Positions 42,234 to 50,620 of a DNA stretch of 64,000 bases are shown one piece after another; positions within the stretch are counted from its first letter, which is position 1, and each line of letters opens with the position of its first letter. The stretch spans positions 62,001 to 126,000 of the forward strand of contig JACIZI010000003.1 in NCBI GenBank assembly GCA_014359475.1, given 5' to 3'. The notes beneath the pieces are model-generated. The model saw only the letters and a list, made by a program, of their open reading frames with translations. It did no database searches and was not told the DNA's origin. Both the position numbers and the translations under genes were made by a program. Origin of the DNA: Marinobacter sp. (lineage in GTDB: Bacteria > Pseudomonadota > Gammaproteobacteria > Pseudomonadales > Oleiphilaceae).

Positions 42234-44036
42234 TCAGAACCACTCCGCCTTCATGTTGAAACAGGTATCGTCCTGGTTGCGTAACAGAACCAGATCCTGC
42301 GCCACCAGCGGCAGTTCCCAGTGAAAGAAATACTGGGCCGCCTGCAATTTGCCCTGGTAGAAATTGCGTTCCCCATCGCTGTTCGCGGAACCCAGCGCAT
42401 GGGCTGCGGCGTTGGCCTGGCGCAGCCACATCCAGGCCACAACGATGTGGCCAAACAAGTGGAGGAAGCAGGAGGCGTTGGCCAGGACTTTATCCGGGCT
42501 TTCACTCATCAGTGACTTACCCAGGCTCTGGGTGACCTGTACCGCCTGCTGCAGGGTTTCGCTCAGAGACAGGGCCCATTGCTGGCAGCGGTCGGTGGTG
42601 GCCGCTGTCAGGTCAGTTTCCATTTGCTGCATCAGGATCTGCAGGCCGTGGCTCTGGTCCTGCCAGAGTTTGCGGCCGAGCAGGTCCAGTGCCTGGATAC
42701 CGTTGGTGCCTTCGTGGATGGGGTTAAGGCGATTATCCCGCCAGCACTGTTCGACCGGGTATTCCCGGGTGTAGCCTGCGCCGCCATAGACCTGGATTGC
42801 CAGGTCGTTGGCCTTCGGGCCGTACTCCGAGGGCCATGCCTTCATGACCGGGGTCAGCAGGTCGAGCAGCTTGCCGGCTTCCAGACGTTTCTGCTCGTCC
42901 GTGTGGGTGTTCTGGTCATCCACCAGACGTGCGCCATAAAGGCACAGGGCCAGACCGCCTTCACTGTAGGCTTTTTGCGCCAGCAGCATGCGGCGCACAT
43001 CGGCGTGTTCGATGATGGGCACCTGCGGGCTTTGCGGGTTCTTTTCGGAGGGTTTGCGGCCCTGCAGGCGGTCTTTGGCGTATTCGAGGCTATGCATGTA
43101 GCCCCGGTAGCCGATGACCGCTGCGCCAAATCCGACACCCAGGCGCGCTTCGTTCATCATCTGGAACATGTATTTCAGGCCCTGGTGTGGTTCGCCCACC
43201 AGGAAGCCGCGGCAGGGAGCATCGTCGCCGAAACTCAGGGCAGTGGAAGTGGTGCCCCGGTAGCCGAGTTTGTGGATCAGGCCGGCGAGACTGACTCCGT
43301 TTTTCTCTCCGGGCTCGCCATTCTCGTCCACCCGGTATTTGGGCACGATAAACAGGGAGATGCCTTTCACTCCGGGAGGGGCACCTTTGATTTTGGCCAG
43401 CACCATGTGAACGATATTGTCGGTGATGCTTTGCTCGCCGCCGGAGATGTAGATTTTCGCGCCTTTGATCAGGTAATGGCCGTCATCCGTCGGTGTGGCG
43501 GTGGTGCGGATGTCCGCGAGGCTCGAGCCGGCATGGGGTTCGGTCAGGGCCATGGTGCCGCTGTAGCGGCCGGCGAGCATGTGGGGCAGGAAGGTGCTTT
43601 GCTGCTGTTGGTTGCCGAAGACGCGGATCAGGTTGGCGGCTGCGGTGGTGAGAAACGGGTAGCCCGCGGTGCCGGGGTTTGCGGCAGTGAAGAAGCCGTT
43701 GCAGGCCGCCATGACGGATTCCGGGAGCTGCATGCCGCCGAGAGCATAATCGTACCGTCCGGCGATGAAGCCGGCCTGGGCGTAGGCATCGAAGGCTTCT
43801 TTTACCTGGGGCAGCATTTCCACCTGACCGTTGACGAATCTGGGCTCATCTTTGTCGGCTTCGCTGTTGTGGGTGGCAAACTTTTGCCGGGCGATCTTGT
43901 CGGCGGTTTCGATGACGGCATCGAAAGTGTCTTTGTTGTGCTCGCTGAAGCGCTCTCGGCTGGTGAGGGTTTCGGTGTCCAGTACTTCGTAAAGCTGGAA
44001 GGCCAGGTCGCGGCGTTCGATCAGGGTGTCGGTCAT
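42234..44036 (-). CDS. Acyl-CoA dehydrogenase, 600-residue type
   Basis: The protein is longer than typical acyl-CoA dehydrogenases because of an extra C-terminal helical domain (about residues 470-600), as in the large FadE-type enzymes with an acyl-CoA dehydrogenase C-terminal domain. The FAD signature is MALTEPHAGSSLADIRTTA (about residues 157-175). The region QVYGGAGYTREYPVEQ and then NPIHEGTNGIQALDLLGRK carries the catalytic Glu. It oxidises acyl-CoA in the first step of beta-oxidation, probably on fatty acids derived from alkanes. It is convergent with alkB and on its own. Confidence 0.9.
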   Translation of the reverse strand: MTDTLIERRDLAFQLYEVLDTETLTSRERFSEHNKDTFDAVIETADKIARQKFATHNSEADKDEPRFVNGQVEMLPQVKEAFDAYAQAGFIAGRYDYALGGMQLPESVMAACNGFFTAANPGTAGYPFLTTAAANLIRVFGNQQQQSTFLPHMLAGRYSGTMALTEPHAGSSLADIRTTATPTDDGHYLIKGAKIYISGGEQSITDNIVHMVLAKIKGAPPGVKGISLFIVPKYRVDENGEPGEKNGVSLAGLIHKLGYRGTTSTALSFGDDAPCRGFLVGEPHQGLKYMFQMMNEARLGVGFGAAVIGYRGYMHSLEYAKDRLQGRKPSEKNPQSPQVPIIEHADVRRMLLAQKAYSEGGLALCLYGARLVDDQNTHTDEQKRLEAGKLLDLLTPVMKAWPSEYGPKANDLAIQVYGGAGYTREYPVEQCWRDNRLNPIHEGTNGIQALDLLGRKLWQDQSHGLQILMQQMETDLTAATTDRCQQWALSLSETLQQAVQVTQSLGKSLMSESPDKVLANASCFLHLFGHIVVAWMWLRQANAAAHALGSANSDGERNFYQGKLQAAQYFFHWELPLVAQDLVLLRNQDDTCFNMKAEWF

Positions 44037-44222
44037 GGAATCTCTCCTTTTTATGCTGTACAGGCTCTCATAGTCAATGATGCCAGGGAACCGGAATAAC
44101 TGAGCTTTTCCCAGCAGTAAGCATTTGGGCTCGGATTATGCATGTTATAAAAGTGAACGCACCTGCAGAGCATCAAAGCGTAAAGAATCCTGACACAGGT
44201 GCTTGAATTGGAGAAGTCTGTC

Positions 44223-44387
44223 ATGCAACCAGCTTTACACAGTAATCAGGCCGCACTCCTTAACCGTCTGTATGACATGAAACGACAGCAGATTGAGCGC
44301 GCCCAGCAGCAGGGTGCACCACTTCGCTGCCAGGTTCTTGAAGCGGAGGCTCAGGCCATCTCGGACGCCCTCAAGGCGCTGCGCTGA
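44223..44387 (+). CDS. Small helical protein
   Basis: This 54-residue protein (MQPALHSNQAALLNRLYDMK at the N-terminus) is helical, with an LLNRLYDMKRQQIERAQQ segment and a C-terminal ALKAL end. The ATG at 44223 follows GGAG at nine bases; the frame starts earlier with a GTG at 44199. No family is recognised. A short bulged hairpin (44416-44442) lies after the stop. Confidence 0.6.
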   Translation: MQPALHSNQAALLNRLYDMKRQQIERAQQQGAPLRCQVLEAEAQAISDALKALR

Positions 44388-44505
44388 GGACAAAGCGACC
44401 AAAACGGTCACTAATGAGCCGGCAGCGTCACAACTGCCGCTCAGATTATCCTAGAACCCTTCTTCACCCGACGTACGTTTGGCATCAAGGAACGGACCGC
44501 CGCAC

Positions 44506-44533
44506 TTGACCTGCGCTGCCTGCCAAGTATTAT
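44506..44533 (+). promoter_or_regulatory. Sigma-70-type promoter before the mrp operon
   Basis: TTGACC (44506-44511) and TATTAT (44528-44533) are separated by 16 bp. Transcription would start near 44540, about 24 nt before the start codon of the small open frame. Confidence 0.6.
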
Positions 44534-44563
44534 CTGGCAAGGTATCCCACAGACGGAGAGCAC

Positions 44564-44677
44564 ATGGTCGCAAGATCCCGCGCCCATAACACGACTATCT
44601 ACGCCACCATGCCCGCCCGAATTCAGCAGGATCGTGGTCGGCTGCCCTACTTCCCGGACCCGCCCGTCACAGAGTGA
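44564..44677 (+). CDS. 37-residue peptide, possible leader of the mrp operon
   Basis: An ATG at 44564 opens a 37-codon frame (MVARSRAHNTTIYATMPARI, ending PYFPDPPVTE). A GGAG site stands six bases before it and the promoter lies 30 bp upstream. The peptide is basic in its first half and proline-rich at the end, without a membrane segment. It could be a regulatory leader of the antiporter operon or an independent small protein. No homologue is known to me. Confidence 0.45.
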   Translation: MVARSRAHNTTIYATMPARIQQDRGRLPYFPDPPVTE

Positions 44678-44794
44678 TCCCGTGATCTGCGCGCCGACTT
44701 TCATCGTAGCTGGTGCAGACCCAGCGTCCGGACGCTAGACTCAGTTCAACGCAGCAGCTCAACCAATCCAAGCAAGAACGATAACGAGGTTGCG

Positions 44795-47593
44795 ATGTCG
44801 CTACCGCTGGTTGTATTTTTGCCATTCATCGGGGCTATTCTCGCGCCCCTGTTTGCCCAGGGGGGGCGCACGGCGATAGCCATCGCCTCATCGGTGCCTT
44901 CTGTCATAGCCCTGGCTGCTCTTTACCCCCATTGGTCAACCCTGGCGGGTGGTGGCATTGTACTCAATACCTTTGAATGGATGCCCGCCATGGGGCTCTC
45001 CTTCAGTTTCAGGCTGGATGGCCTGTCATTGTTGTTCGCCCTGCTGATCCTGATCATCGGCCTGCTCATTATTCTCTACGCCCGGTATTATCTGAAGCCC
45101 CACGAGAATATCGCCAAATTCTATTCCATGCTGCTGTGCTTTCAGGGCGCCATGCTGGGTATTGTAATGTCCAGCAATCTGCTGCTGATGCTGATTTTCT
45201 GGGAACTGACCAGTCTGGTTTCGTTCCTGCTGATCAGTTTCTGGAACCACAAACAGGATGCCCGCCGGGGTGCCCGCATGGCTCTGGCGGTAACCGGTGG
45301 TGGCGGTTTCGCACTGCTGGCAGGTGTGCTGATGCTGGGCAATATTGTGGGCAGCTTCGAGCTGGACGATGTGCTCGCCGCCGGCGCACTCATCAAATCC
45401 CATGAACTCTATCCGATTACCCTGACGCTGATCCTGCTCGGGGCCTTCACCAAGTCGGCGCAGTTTCCTTTCCACTTCTGGCTGCCTCACGCCATGCAGG
45501 CGCCTACGCCGGTGTCCGCCTACCTGCACTCCGCAACCATGGTGAAAGCCGGTGTATTCCTGCTGGCGCGCCTTTACCCTGCCCTGGCCGGCACCGAGCA
45601 ATGGTTCTACATGGTCAGCTTCACCGGCATGGCCACTTTGCTGATCGGAGCCTATGTGGCCATGTTCAAACACGACCTGAAGGGACTGCTGGCCCATTCC
45701 ACCGTCAGCCATCTGGGCCTGATTACCCTGCTGTTCGGCATGGGCACCAAACTGGCGGCGGTTGCGGCGGTATTCCATATCATAAACCACGCCACGTTCA
45801 AGGCGTCGCTGTTTATGGCGGCCGGTATTATCGACCACGAAACCGGTACACGGGACATGCGGCGCATCAATGGGCTTTGGCGATTCATGCCCCACACTGC
45901 CACCCTCGCCATGGTGGCAGCCTCATCAATGGCCGGTGTTCCGTTGCTGAACGGGTTCCTCAGCAAGGAGATGTTCTTTGCGGAGTCGCTGGCACTGAAC
46001 CTTCCCGGTCTCTGGGCCTGGTTACCACCGATTGTGGCAACGCTGGCCGGCATTTTTGCGGTGGCCTACTCGGCGCGCTTCATCCACGATGTGTTTTTCA
46101 ACGGTAAACCGGTGGATCTGCCGGTGTATCCGCCCCACGAGCCACCCCGGTACATGAAAATTCCGGTGGAGGTGCTGGTATTTGCCTGCATCATGGTGGG
46201 GGTTTTCCCGGCGTTTTCCGTCGGCCCGCTGCTTTACTCTGCCGCGTCCGCCACGCTGGGGGGGAATGTCCCGGAATATCACCTGACCATTGCCCATGGC
46301 TTCAACCTGCCGCTGATGATGAGTATTGCCGCCTTTGTCGGCGGCCTGGTGATGTACTCCCAGCGCCAGCGGTTCTTCGATTTCCACGCCCGTTTCCGGG
46401 AAATTGACGAGAAAGCAGTGTTCGAATCCGCTGTGTCCTGGACGGTAGATAAAGCCAACCGGCTCACCGCCATGATCGAGAACGGCTCCCTGCAACGCTA
46501 TGCCCTGTTGCTGGTACTGAGCGTAGTGGCGGTTGCGGTCATGCCCCTTGCGGATCAGGGCATCCACATTGGCAGCTCCGGGATCCGTCCGATTGACTGG
46601 CCCACCCTGGCCGGTGCAGCAATCCTGATTGTCTGCGCGCTGGGCACCGCCGCAATGCATCGCGAGCGGTTCTACGCACTGGTCCTGCTGAGCGTGGTGG
46701 GCCTGATGGTCGCCATGGGCTTCGCCCGTTTCTCGGCTCCGGACCTGGCCATGACCCAGTTATCCGTAGAGGTCGTGACGATCGTTCTGTTAATGCTGGC
46801 GCTTTATTACATGCCGGCGTGGGCACCGGTCGAGTCATGCAGAAGCCGTCGCTTCCGGGATATCGTGATTTCCCTGGCCGCGGGTGCCGGCATGACGCTG
46901 GTGACACTGGCAATGCTGACCGAGCCGTTCACCTCGATTTCTGAATTTTTCCTGGAAAACAGCAAGACCGGCGGTGGCGGTACCAACGTGGTGAACGTCA
47001 TTCTGGTGGACTTCCGGGGCTTTGATACCCTGGGCGAAATCGCCGTTCTGGGCATAGCAGCCCTTGGCATCTACGCAATGCTCCGGGACACCGTCATGAC
47101 GCCGCCACCCAGCGACCATGGACGCGCCTGGACCCGGGATGCCTATCCGCTGATGCTCCAACAGATCGCCCGGCCGATGCTGCCACTGGCACTGATGGTG
47201 TCGGCGTATATTTTCCTGCGGGGGCATAACCTGCCGGGTGGCGGCTTTATCGCAGGCCTGATCACCGCCGTCGCCCTGGTACTGCAGTACATCGCCAGCG
47301 GCATGGTCCGGACCCAGGAAAGGATAACATTCCGCTATCACAACGTGATCGGACTCGGGTTACTGTTTGCCGCCGGAACCGGCGCAGCCAGCTTTGCTTT
47401 TGGTTATCCGTTCCTGACCTCTACTTTCGAATACCTGAAATGGCCGGTGGTGGGGAAATTTGAAGTCGCCTCGGCACTGTTCTTCGATCTGGGTGTGTAC
47501 CTGGCTGTCATCGGAGCCACTCTGCTGGCGTTGGTGAGCATCGGTCGCCTGTCGCCCCATTCCGCCATCAAGAGCCACAAGGAGAGCCACTAA
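44795..47593 (+). CDS. mrpA: Mrp Na+/H+ antiporter subunit A (fused A+B)
   Basis: The 932-residue protein is the largest subunit of the multi-component Na+(K+)/H+ antiporter. The N-terminal 500 residues resemble the NuoL-type proton-channel subunit: LLCFQGAMLGIVMSSNLLLM, GAFTKSAQFPFHFWLPHAM and HSTVSHLGLITLLFG. The C-terminal part (about 770-932) is an MnhB-like domain (LPLALMVSAYIFLRGHNLPG), so A and B are fused, as in many proteobacterial Pha/Mrp systems. The complex uses the proton gradient to expel sodium and supports alkali and salt tolerance. It starts a six-gene coupled operon. Confidence 0.93.
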   Translation: MSLPLVVFLPFIGAILAPLFAQGGRTAIAIASSVPSVIALAALYPHWSTLAGGGIVLNTFEWMPAMGLSFSFRLDGLSLLFALLILIIGLLIILYARYYLKPHENIAKFYSMLLCFQGAMLGIVMSSNLLLMLIFWELTSLVSFLLISFWNHKQDARRGARMALAVTGGGGFALLAGVLMLGNIVGSFELDDVLAAGALIKSHELYPITLTLILLGAFTKSAQFPFHFWLPHAMQAPTPVSAYLHSATMVKAGVFLLARLYPALAGTEQWFYMVSFTGMATLLIGAYVAMFKHDLKGLLAHSTVSHLGLITLLFGMGTKLAAVAAVFHIINHATFKASLFMAAGIIDHETGTRDMRRINGLWRFMPHTATLAMVAASSMAGVPLLNGFLSKEMFFAESLALNLPGLWAWLPPIVATLAGIFAVAYSARFIHDVFFNGKPVDLPVYPPHEPPRYMKIPVEVLVFACIMVGVFPAFSVGPLLYSAASATLGGNVPEYHLTIAHGFNLPLMMSIAAFVGGLVMYSQRQRFFDFHARFREIDEKAVFESAVSWTVDKANRLTAMIENGSLQRYALLLVLSVVAVAVMPLADQGIHIGSSGIRPIDWPTLAGAAILIVCALGTAAMHRERFYALVLLSVVGLMVAMGFARFSAPDLAMTQLSVEVVTIVLLMLALYYMPAWAPVESCRSRRFRDIVISLAAGAGMTLVTLAMLTEPFTSISEFFLENSKTGGGGTNVVNVILVDFRGFDTLGEIAVLGIAALGIYAMLRDTVMTPPPSDHGRAWTRDAYPLMLQQIARPMLPLALMVSAYIFLRGHNLPGGGFIAGLITAVALVLQYIASGMVRTQERITFRYHNVIGLGLLFAAGTGAASFAFGYPFLTSTFEYLKWPVVGKFEVASALFFDLGVYLAVIGATLLALVSIGRLSPHSAIKSHKESH

Positions 47594-47961
47594 TGGAGAT
47601 TGCCTTCGCTTTCGTTATCGGAGCACTGACAACCTCCGGAGTCTACCTGCTGTTAAGGGCTCGTACCTTTCCGGTGGTAATGGGCCTTACACTGCTGTCC
47701 TATGGTGTGAACCTGTTCCTGTTCTCCACCGGCAGGCTCGCCACTGGCCAGCAGCCGATTATCGGCAGCACCGAAACCTATACCGACCCCCTCCCCCAGG
47801 CGCTGGTGCTGACTGCCATTGTCATCGGCTTTGCCATGACGGCTTTTGTGGTTGTTTTGTCCCTGCGCAGCCTGGCGGACCATGACGACGACCATGTGGA
47901 TGGTCGGCAGGCACCACCCGGCGAACCTGTCTCCGAAAACAGGGGGGGGCAGAACCAATGA
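47593..47961 (+). CDS. mrpC: Mrp antiporter subunit C
   Basis: This 122-residue NuoK-like subunit has three membrane segments (including FVIGALTTSGVYLLLRA and ALVLTAIVIGFAMTAFVVVL) and the conserved polar TDPLPQALVLTAIVI stretch. The ATG overlaps the mrpA stop (TAATG), so translation is coupled. Confidence 0.93.
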   Translation: MEIAFAFVIGALTTSGVYLLLRARTFPVVMGLTLLSYGVNLFLFSTGRLATGQQPIIGSTETYTDPLPQALVLTAIVIGFAMTAFVVVLSLRSLADHDDDHVDGRQAPPGEPVSENRGGQNQ

Positions 47962-49475
47962 ATCCCTGGCTTACTGCCCCCATACTGCTTCCGTTGTTCG
48001 GGGGTATTACTCAGATATTCATGGGCTACGCGCCGGTCAACCTGCGTCGCACTCTGGGTCTGATTACCACGGTACTGCTGGTATGCGCCTCGGCCGTACT
48101 GGTGATGATGGCGGATGACGGCAGCTACCGCGCCTACGCCTTCGGTAACTGGCAACCGCCGTTTGGTATCGTGCTGGTTCTGGACCGGCTGGCAGCCCTG
48201 ATGGTTCTGCTGACCTCGGTGCTGGCCCTGTTCTGCCACATCTACTCTCTCGGAGGAGCCGACGGAGAAAACCGCCAGTTTCATGCGCTGTTCCTGTTCC
48301 AGTTGATGGGCCTCAACATTGCGTTCCTCACCGGGGACCTGTTCAACCTGTTTGTGGCATTCGAGGTTCTGCTGATCGCCTCCTACGGCCTGTTGCTCCA
48401 TGGTGGCGGCACCGTTCGCACTGTGCCGGGGCTGCACTATGTGGTGCTCAACCTGATCGGCTCTTCCATCTTCCTGATCAGCGTGGGCATGATCTACAGC
48501 GTAACCGGCACGCTCAATATGGCTGATCTGGCGGTAAAGATACCCCGGGTATCCGCAGAGCAACTGCCGCTGGTCAAGGCCGGCGGCATGATGCTGCTCG
48601 TCGTGTTCGGCCTGAAAGCAGCCATTCTGCCCCTGTGTTTCTGGCTGCCCAGGGCCTATGCAGCAGCAACGGCGCCTGTGGCAGCACTGTTTGCGGTAAT
48701 GACCAAGGTCGGCATCTACGCCATTCTGCGTGTCTACACCCTGATCTTTGGTGACACTGCCGGTGAACTCGCCAACCTGGGCATGGACTGGATTTTCCCG
48801 CTGGCTCTGATCACCCTGGCGATGGGGGTGATCGGTGCTATCGGGGCGGCAAACCTGAAAACGCTTATCGCCTGGCAGGTGATTATCTCCGTCGGAACGC
48901 TGTTGGCCGCCATCTCACTGGGAACCGAGGCTGGCATTTCTGCCGCCCTGTTCTACCTGCTACATACCACCTGGGTGGTCGGCGGATTGTTCCTTTTGGC
49001 GGACCTGGTCGCCCGCCAGCGCGGATCGGCATCCGATGGTATTGTCACCGCACCCCGTATGCACAACCGCACCCTGCTGAGCGTGTTGTTCCTGTTCGGT
49101 GCCGTAGCCGCGGTGGGGCTGCCGCCACTCAGTGGTTTCTTCGCAAAACTGCTGATATTGATGGCCGCGGAACCCGGAGCCCGGATGGCCTGGCTGTGGT
49201 CGGTGGTGCTGATTGGTGGCTTTTTGACGCTGGTAGCCTATAGCCGCGCCGGCAGTATCGTATTCTGGCGCAATACCGAGGGTCACATAGAGCGACACGG
49301 TACCCTGACCCGCTCGGTCACCTTCTCCACGGGAGCCCTGATCAGTGCCGGCGTCATTCTCGTGATACTGGCCGGCCCGATCAGCCGCTACACCGATGCC
49401 ACCGCAGCCCAGTTGCTGGACCCGGAACAATACACAGAAATCCTGGAAACACAGATGGTTGGGGAGGGTAACTGA
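47958..49475 (+). CDS. mrpD: Mrp antiporter subunit D
   Basis: The 505-residue NuoN/NuoM-like subunit is polytopic. Characteristic segments are GDLFNLFVAFEVLLIASYGL, GLKAAILPLCFWLPRAYAAA (lysine and proline in the channel helix) and GVIGAIGAANLKTLIAWQVI. It works with MrpA as the second proton-translocating unit. The ATG overlaps the mrpC stop by four bases (ATGA). Confidence 0.93.
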   Translation: MNPWLTAPILLPLFGGITQIFMGYAPVNLRRTLGLITTVLLVCASAVLVMMADDGSYRAYAFGNWQPPFGIVLVLDRLAALMVLLTSVLALFCHIYSLGGADGENRQFHALFLFQLMGLNIAFLTGDLFNLFVAFEVLLIASYGLLLHGGGTVRTVPGLHYVVLNLIGSSIFLISVGMIYSVTGTLNMADLAVKIPRVSAEQLPLVKAGGMMLLVVFGLKAAILPLCFWLPRAYAAATAPVAALFAVMTKVGIYAILRVYTLIFGDTAGELANLGMDWIFPLALITLAMGVIGAIGAANLKTLIAWQVIISVGTLLAAISLGTEAGISAALFYLLHTTWVVGGLFLLADLVARQRGSASDGIVTAPRMHNRTLLSVLFLFGAVAAVGLPPLSGFFAKLLILMAAEPGARMAWLWSVVLIGGFLTLVAYSRAGSIVFWRNTEGHIERHGTLTRSVTFSTGALISAGVILVILAGPISRYTDATAAQLLDPEQYTEILETQMVGEGN

Positions 49476-49963
49476 TGCTCGACCGACTCAATTTCCCGCA
49501 GCCCTGTCTCAGCCTGATCCTGTTCGTGGTCTGGCAGGTACTCAGTGATGGCGTCAGTGGGGCCAGCGTTGTCATGGGCCTGATGCTGGCCTGGCTGATC
49601 CCCCGGCTTACCCATGGTTTCTGGCCGGAGCGGCCGCCCTTCCGGAAGCCCTGGAAAATGGCAGGCTACCTGTTACTGGTTACCCGGGACATCGTAACGG
49701 CCAGCATTGCAGTTACCCGACTGATCCTGACCCCGGGCCGGCCTCGTCCGGTGTTTATCTCTTATCCGCTGACATTGCAGAACCCGCTGGCCATCTCCAT
49801 GCTCGCCAGCACCATCTCCCTGACACCGGGCACTGTCAGTGCCGATGTCAGCGATGACAACAAACTTCTTTTGATCCACAGCCTGGACACGGAGGATGAA
49901 CAGAAAGTGATTGATACCATCCGCAACCGCTACGAGTCACGACTGCTGGAGATGTTCCAATGA
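49475..49963 (+). CDS. mrpE: Mrp antiporter subunit E
   Basis: This 162-residue subunit has two N-terminal membrane segments and a cytoplasmic tail, with the MnhE landmarks SYPLTLQNPLAISMLASTIS and LTPGTVSADVSDDNKLLLIH. The start overlaps the mrpD stop (TGATG). Confidence 0.92.
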   Translation: MLDRLNFPQPCLSLILFVVWQVLSDGVSGASVVMGLMLAWLIPRLTHGFWPERPPFRKPWKMAGYLLLVTRDIVTASIAVTRLILTPGRPRPVFISYPLTLQNPLAISMLASTISLTPGTVSADVSDDNKLLLIHSLDTEDEQKVIDTIRNRYESRLLEMFQ

Positions 49964-50229
49964 TAACCACGGCTCTATACATTACAATCGGCATGGTAAT
50001 GCTGGCCGTCCTGCTTAACACATACCGGTTACTGCGTGGCCCTGACGCGCCGGACCGGGTGCTGGCACTGGACACGCTCTACATTAATGCCATTGCGCTG
50101 ATCATTCTGCTCGGCATCACCCTCGGTACGCGCCTGTATCTGGAAGCGGCCCTGCTGATCGCGGTGATGGGCTTTGTGGGTACCGTTGCCATGGCCAAAT
50201 ACCTCAAACGCGGCAGCGTCATCGAATAA
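49960..50229 (+). CDS. mrpF: Mrp antiporter subunit F
   Basis: This 89-residue subunit has three membrane helices and the MnhF pattern RLLRGPDAPDRVLALDTLYI. It overlaps mrpE by four bases (ATGA). Confidence 0.92.
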   Translation: MITTALYITIGMVMLAVLLNTYRLLRGPDAPDRVLALDTLYINAIALIILLGITLGTRLYLEAALLIAVMGFVGTVAMAKYLKRGSVIE

Positions 50230-50239
50230 GGAGCCCCCG

Positions 50240-50572
50240 ATGAACCAGGCCCTCGAAATTCTGCTCAGTATTTTACTCCTGACCGGCGGGTTCTTCACCC
50301 TGGCAGGCGCCATAGGGCTGGCCCGTCTTCCGGATTTCTATACCCGCCTGCACGGGCCGACCAAGGCCACTACCCTAGGCGTGGGTGCCATCATGATCAG
50401 CTCACTGATCTATTTTTCCGTCACCGAGGGTAGCATTAACATGACGGAAATCCTGATCATGGTTTTCCTGGTGCTCACCGCACCGGTCAGTGCCAACATG
50501 ATGGCCAAGGCCGCCATGCACATTGGCGTCAGGACCACAGAGGAAACCCGGGGTCAGGGTTGGGACCAATAA
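50240..50572 (+). CDS. mrpG: Mrp antiporter subunit G
   Basis: The 110-residue subunit carries the MnhG signature GAIGLARLPDFYTRLHGPTK followed by ATTLGV, and ends with a polar tail. The ATG at 50240 follows AAGGAG; an upstream in-frame start inside mrpF is unlikely. It is the last antiporter gene; 48 bp with a tandem repeat separate it from the ligase gene. Confidence 0.92.
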   Translation: MNQALEILLSILLLTGGFFTLAGAIGLARLPDFYTRLHGPTKATTLGVGAIMISSLIYFSVTEGSINMTEILIMVFLVLTAPVSANMMAKAAMHIGVRTTEETRGQGWDQ

Positions 50573-50576
50573 CTGC

Positions 50577-50608
50577 AACAACGCCAACAACGCCAACAAC
50601 GCCAACAA
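50577..50608 (+). repeat. 9-bp tandem repeat before the acyl-CoA ligase
   Basis: AACAACGCC is repeated three times exactly (50577-50603) with a partial fourth copy, running into the AGAGG ribosome site of the next gene. Confidence 0.85.
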
Positions 50609-50620
50609 AGAGGTAGCACC

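Larger units (their letters stand above)
44388..44794. promoter_or_regulatory. 407-bp region upstream of the mrp operon
   Basis: The region holds a bulged hairpin (44416-44442), a good sigma-70-like promoter (44506-44533), a 37-codon open frame with its own ribosome site (44564-44677), and a further 117 bp before mrpA with no recognised element. Confidence 0.55.

Noticed and set aside
42579-44099. A 506-codon open frame on the plus strand
   Set aside because: Antisense to the acyl-CoA dehydrogenase; no recognisable domain.
44441-44704. An 87-codon minus-strand frame before mrpA
   Set aside because: It covers the promoter and small plus-strand frame, has no ribosome site and no coherent protein features.
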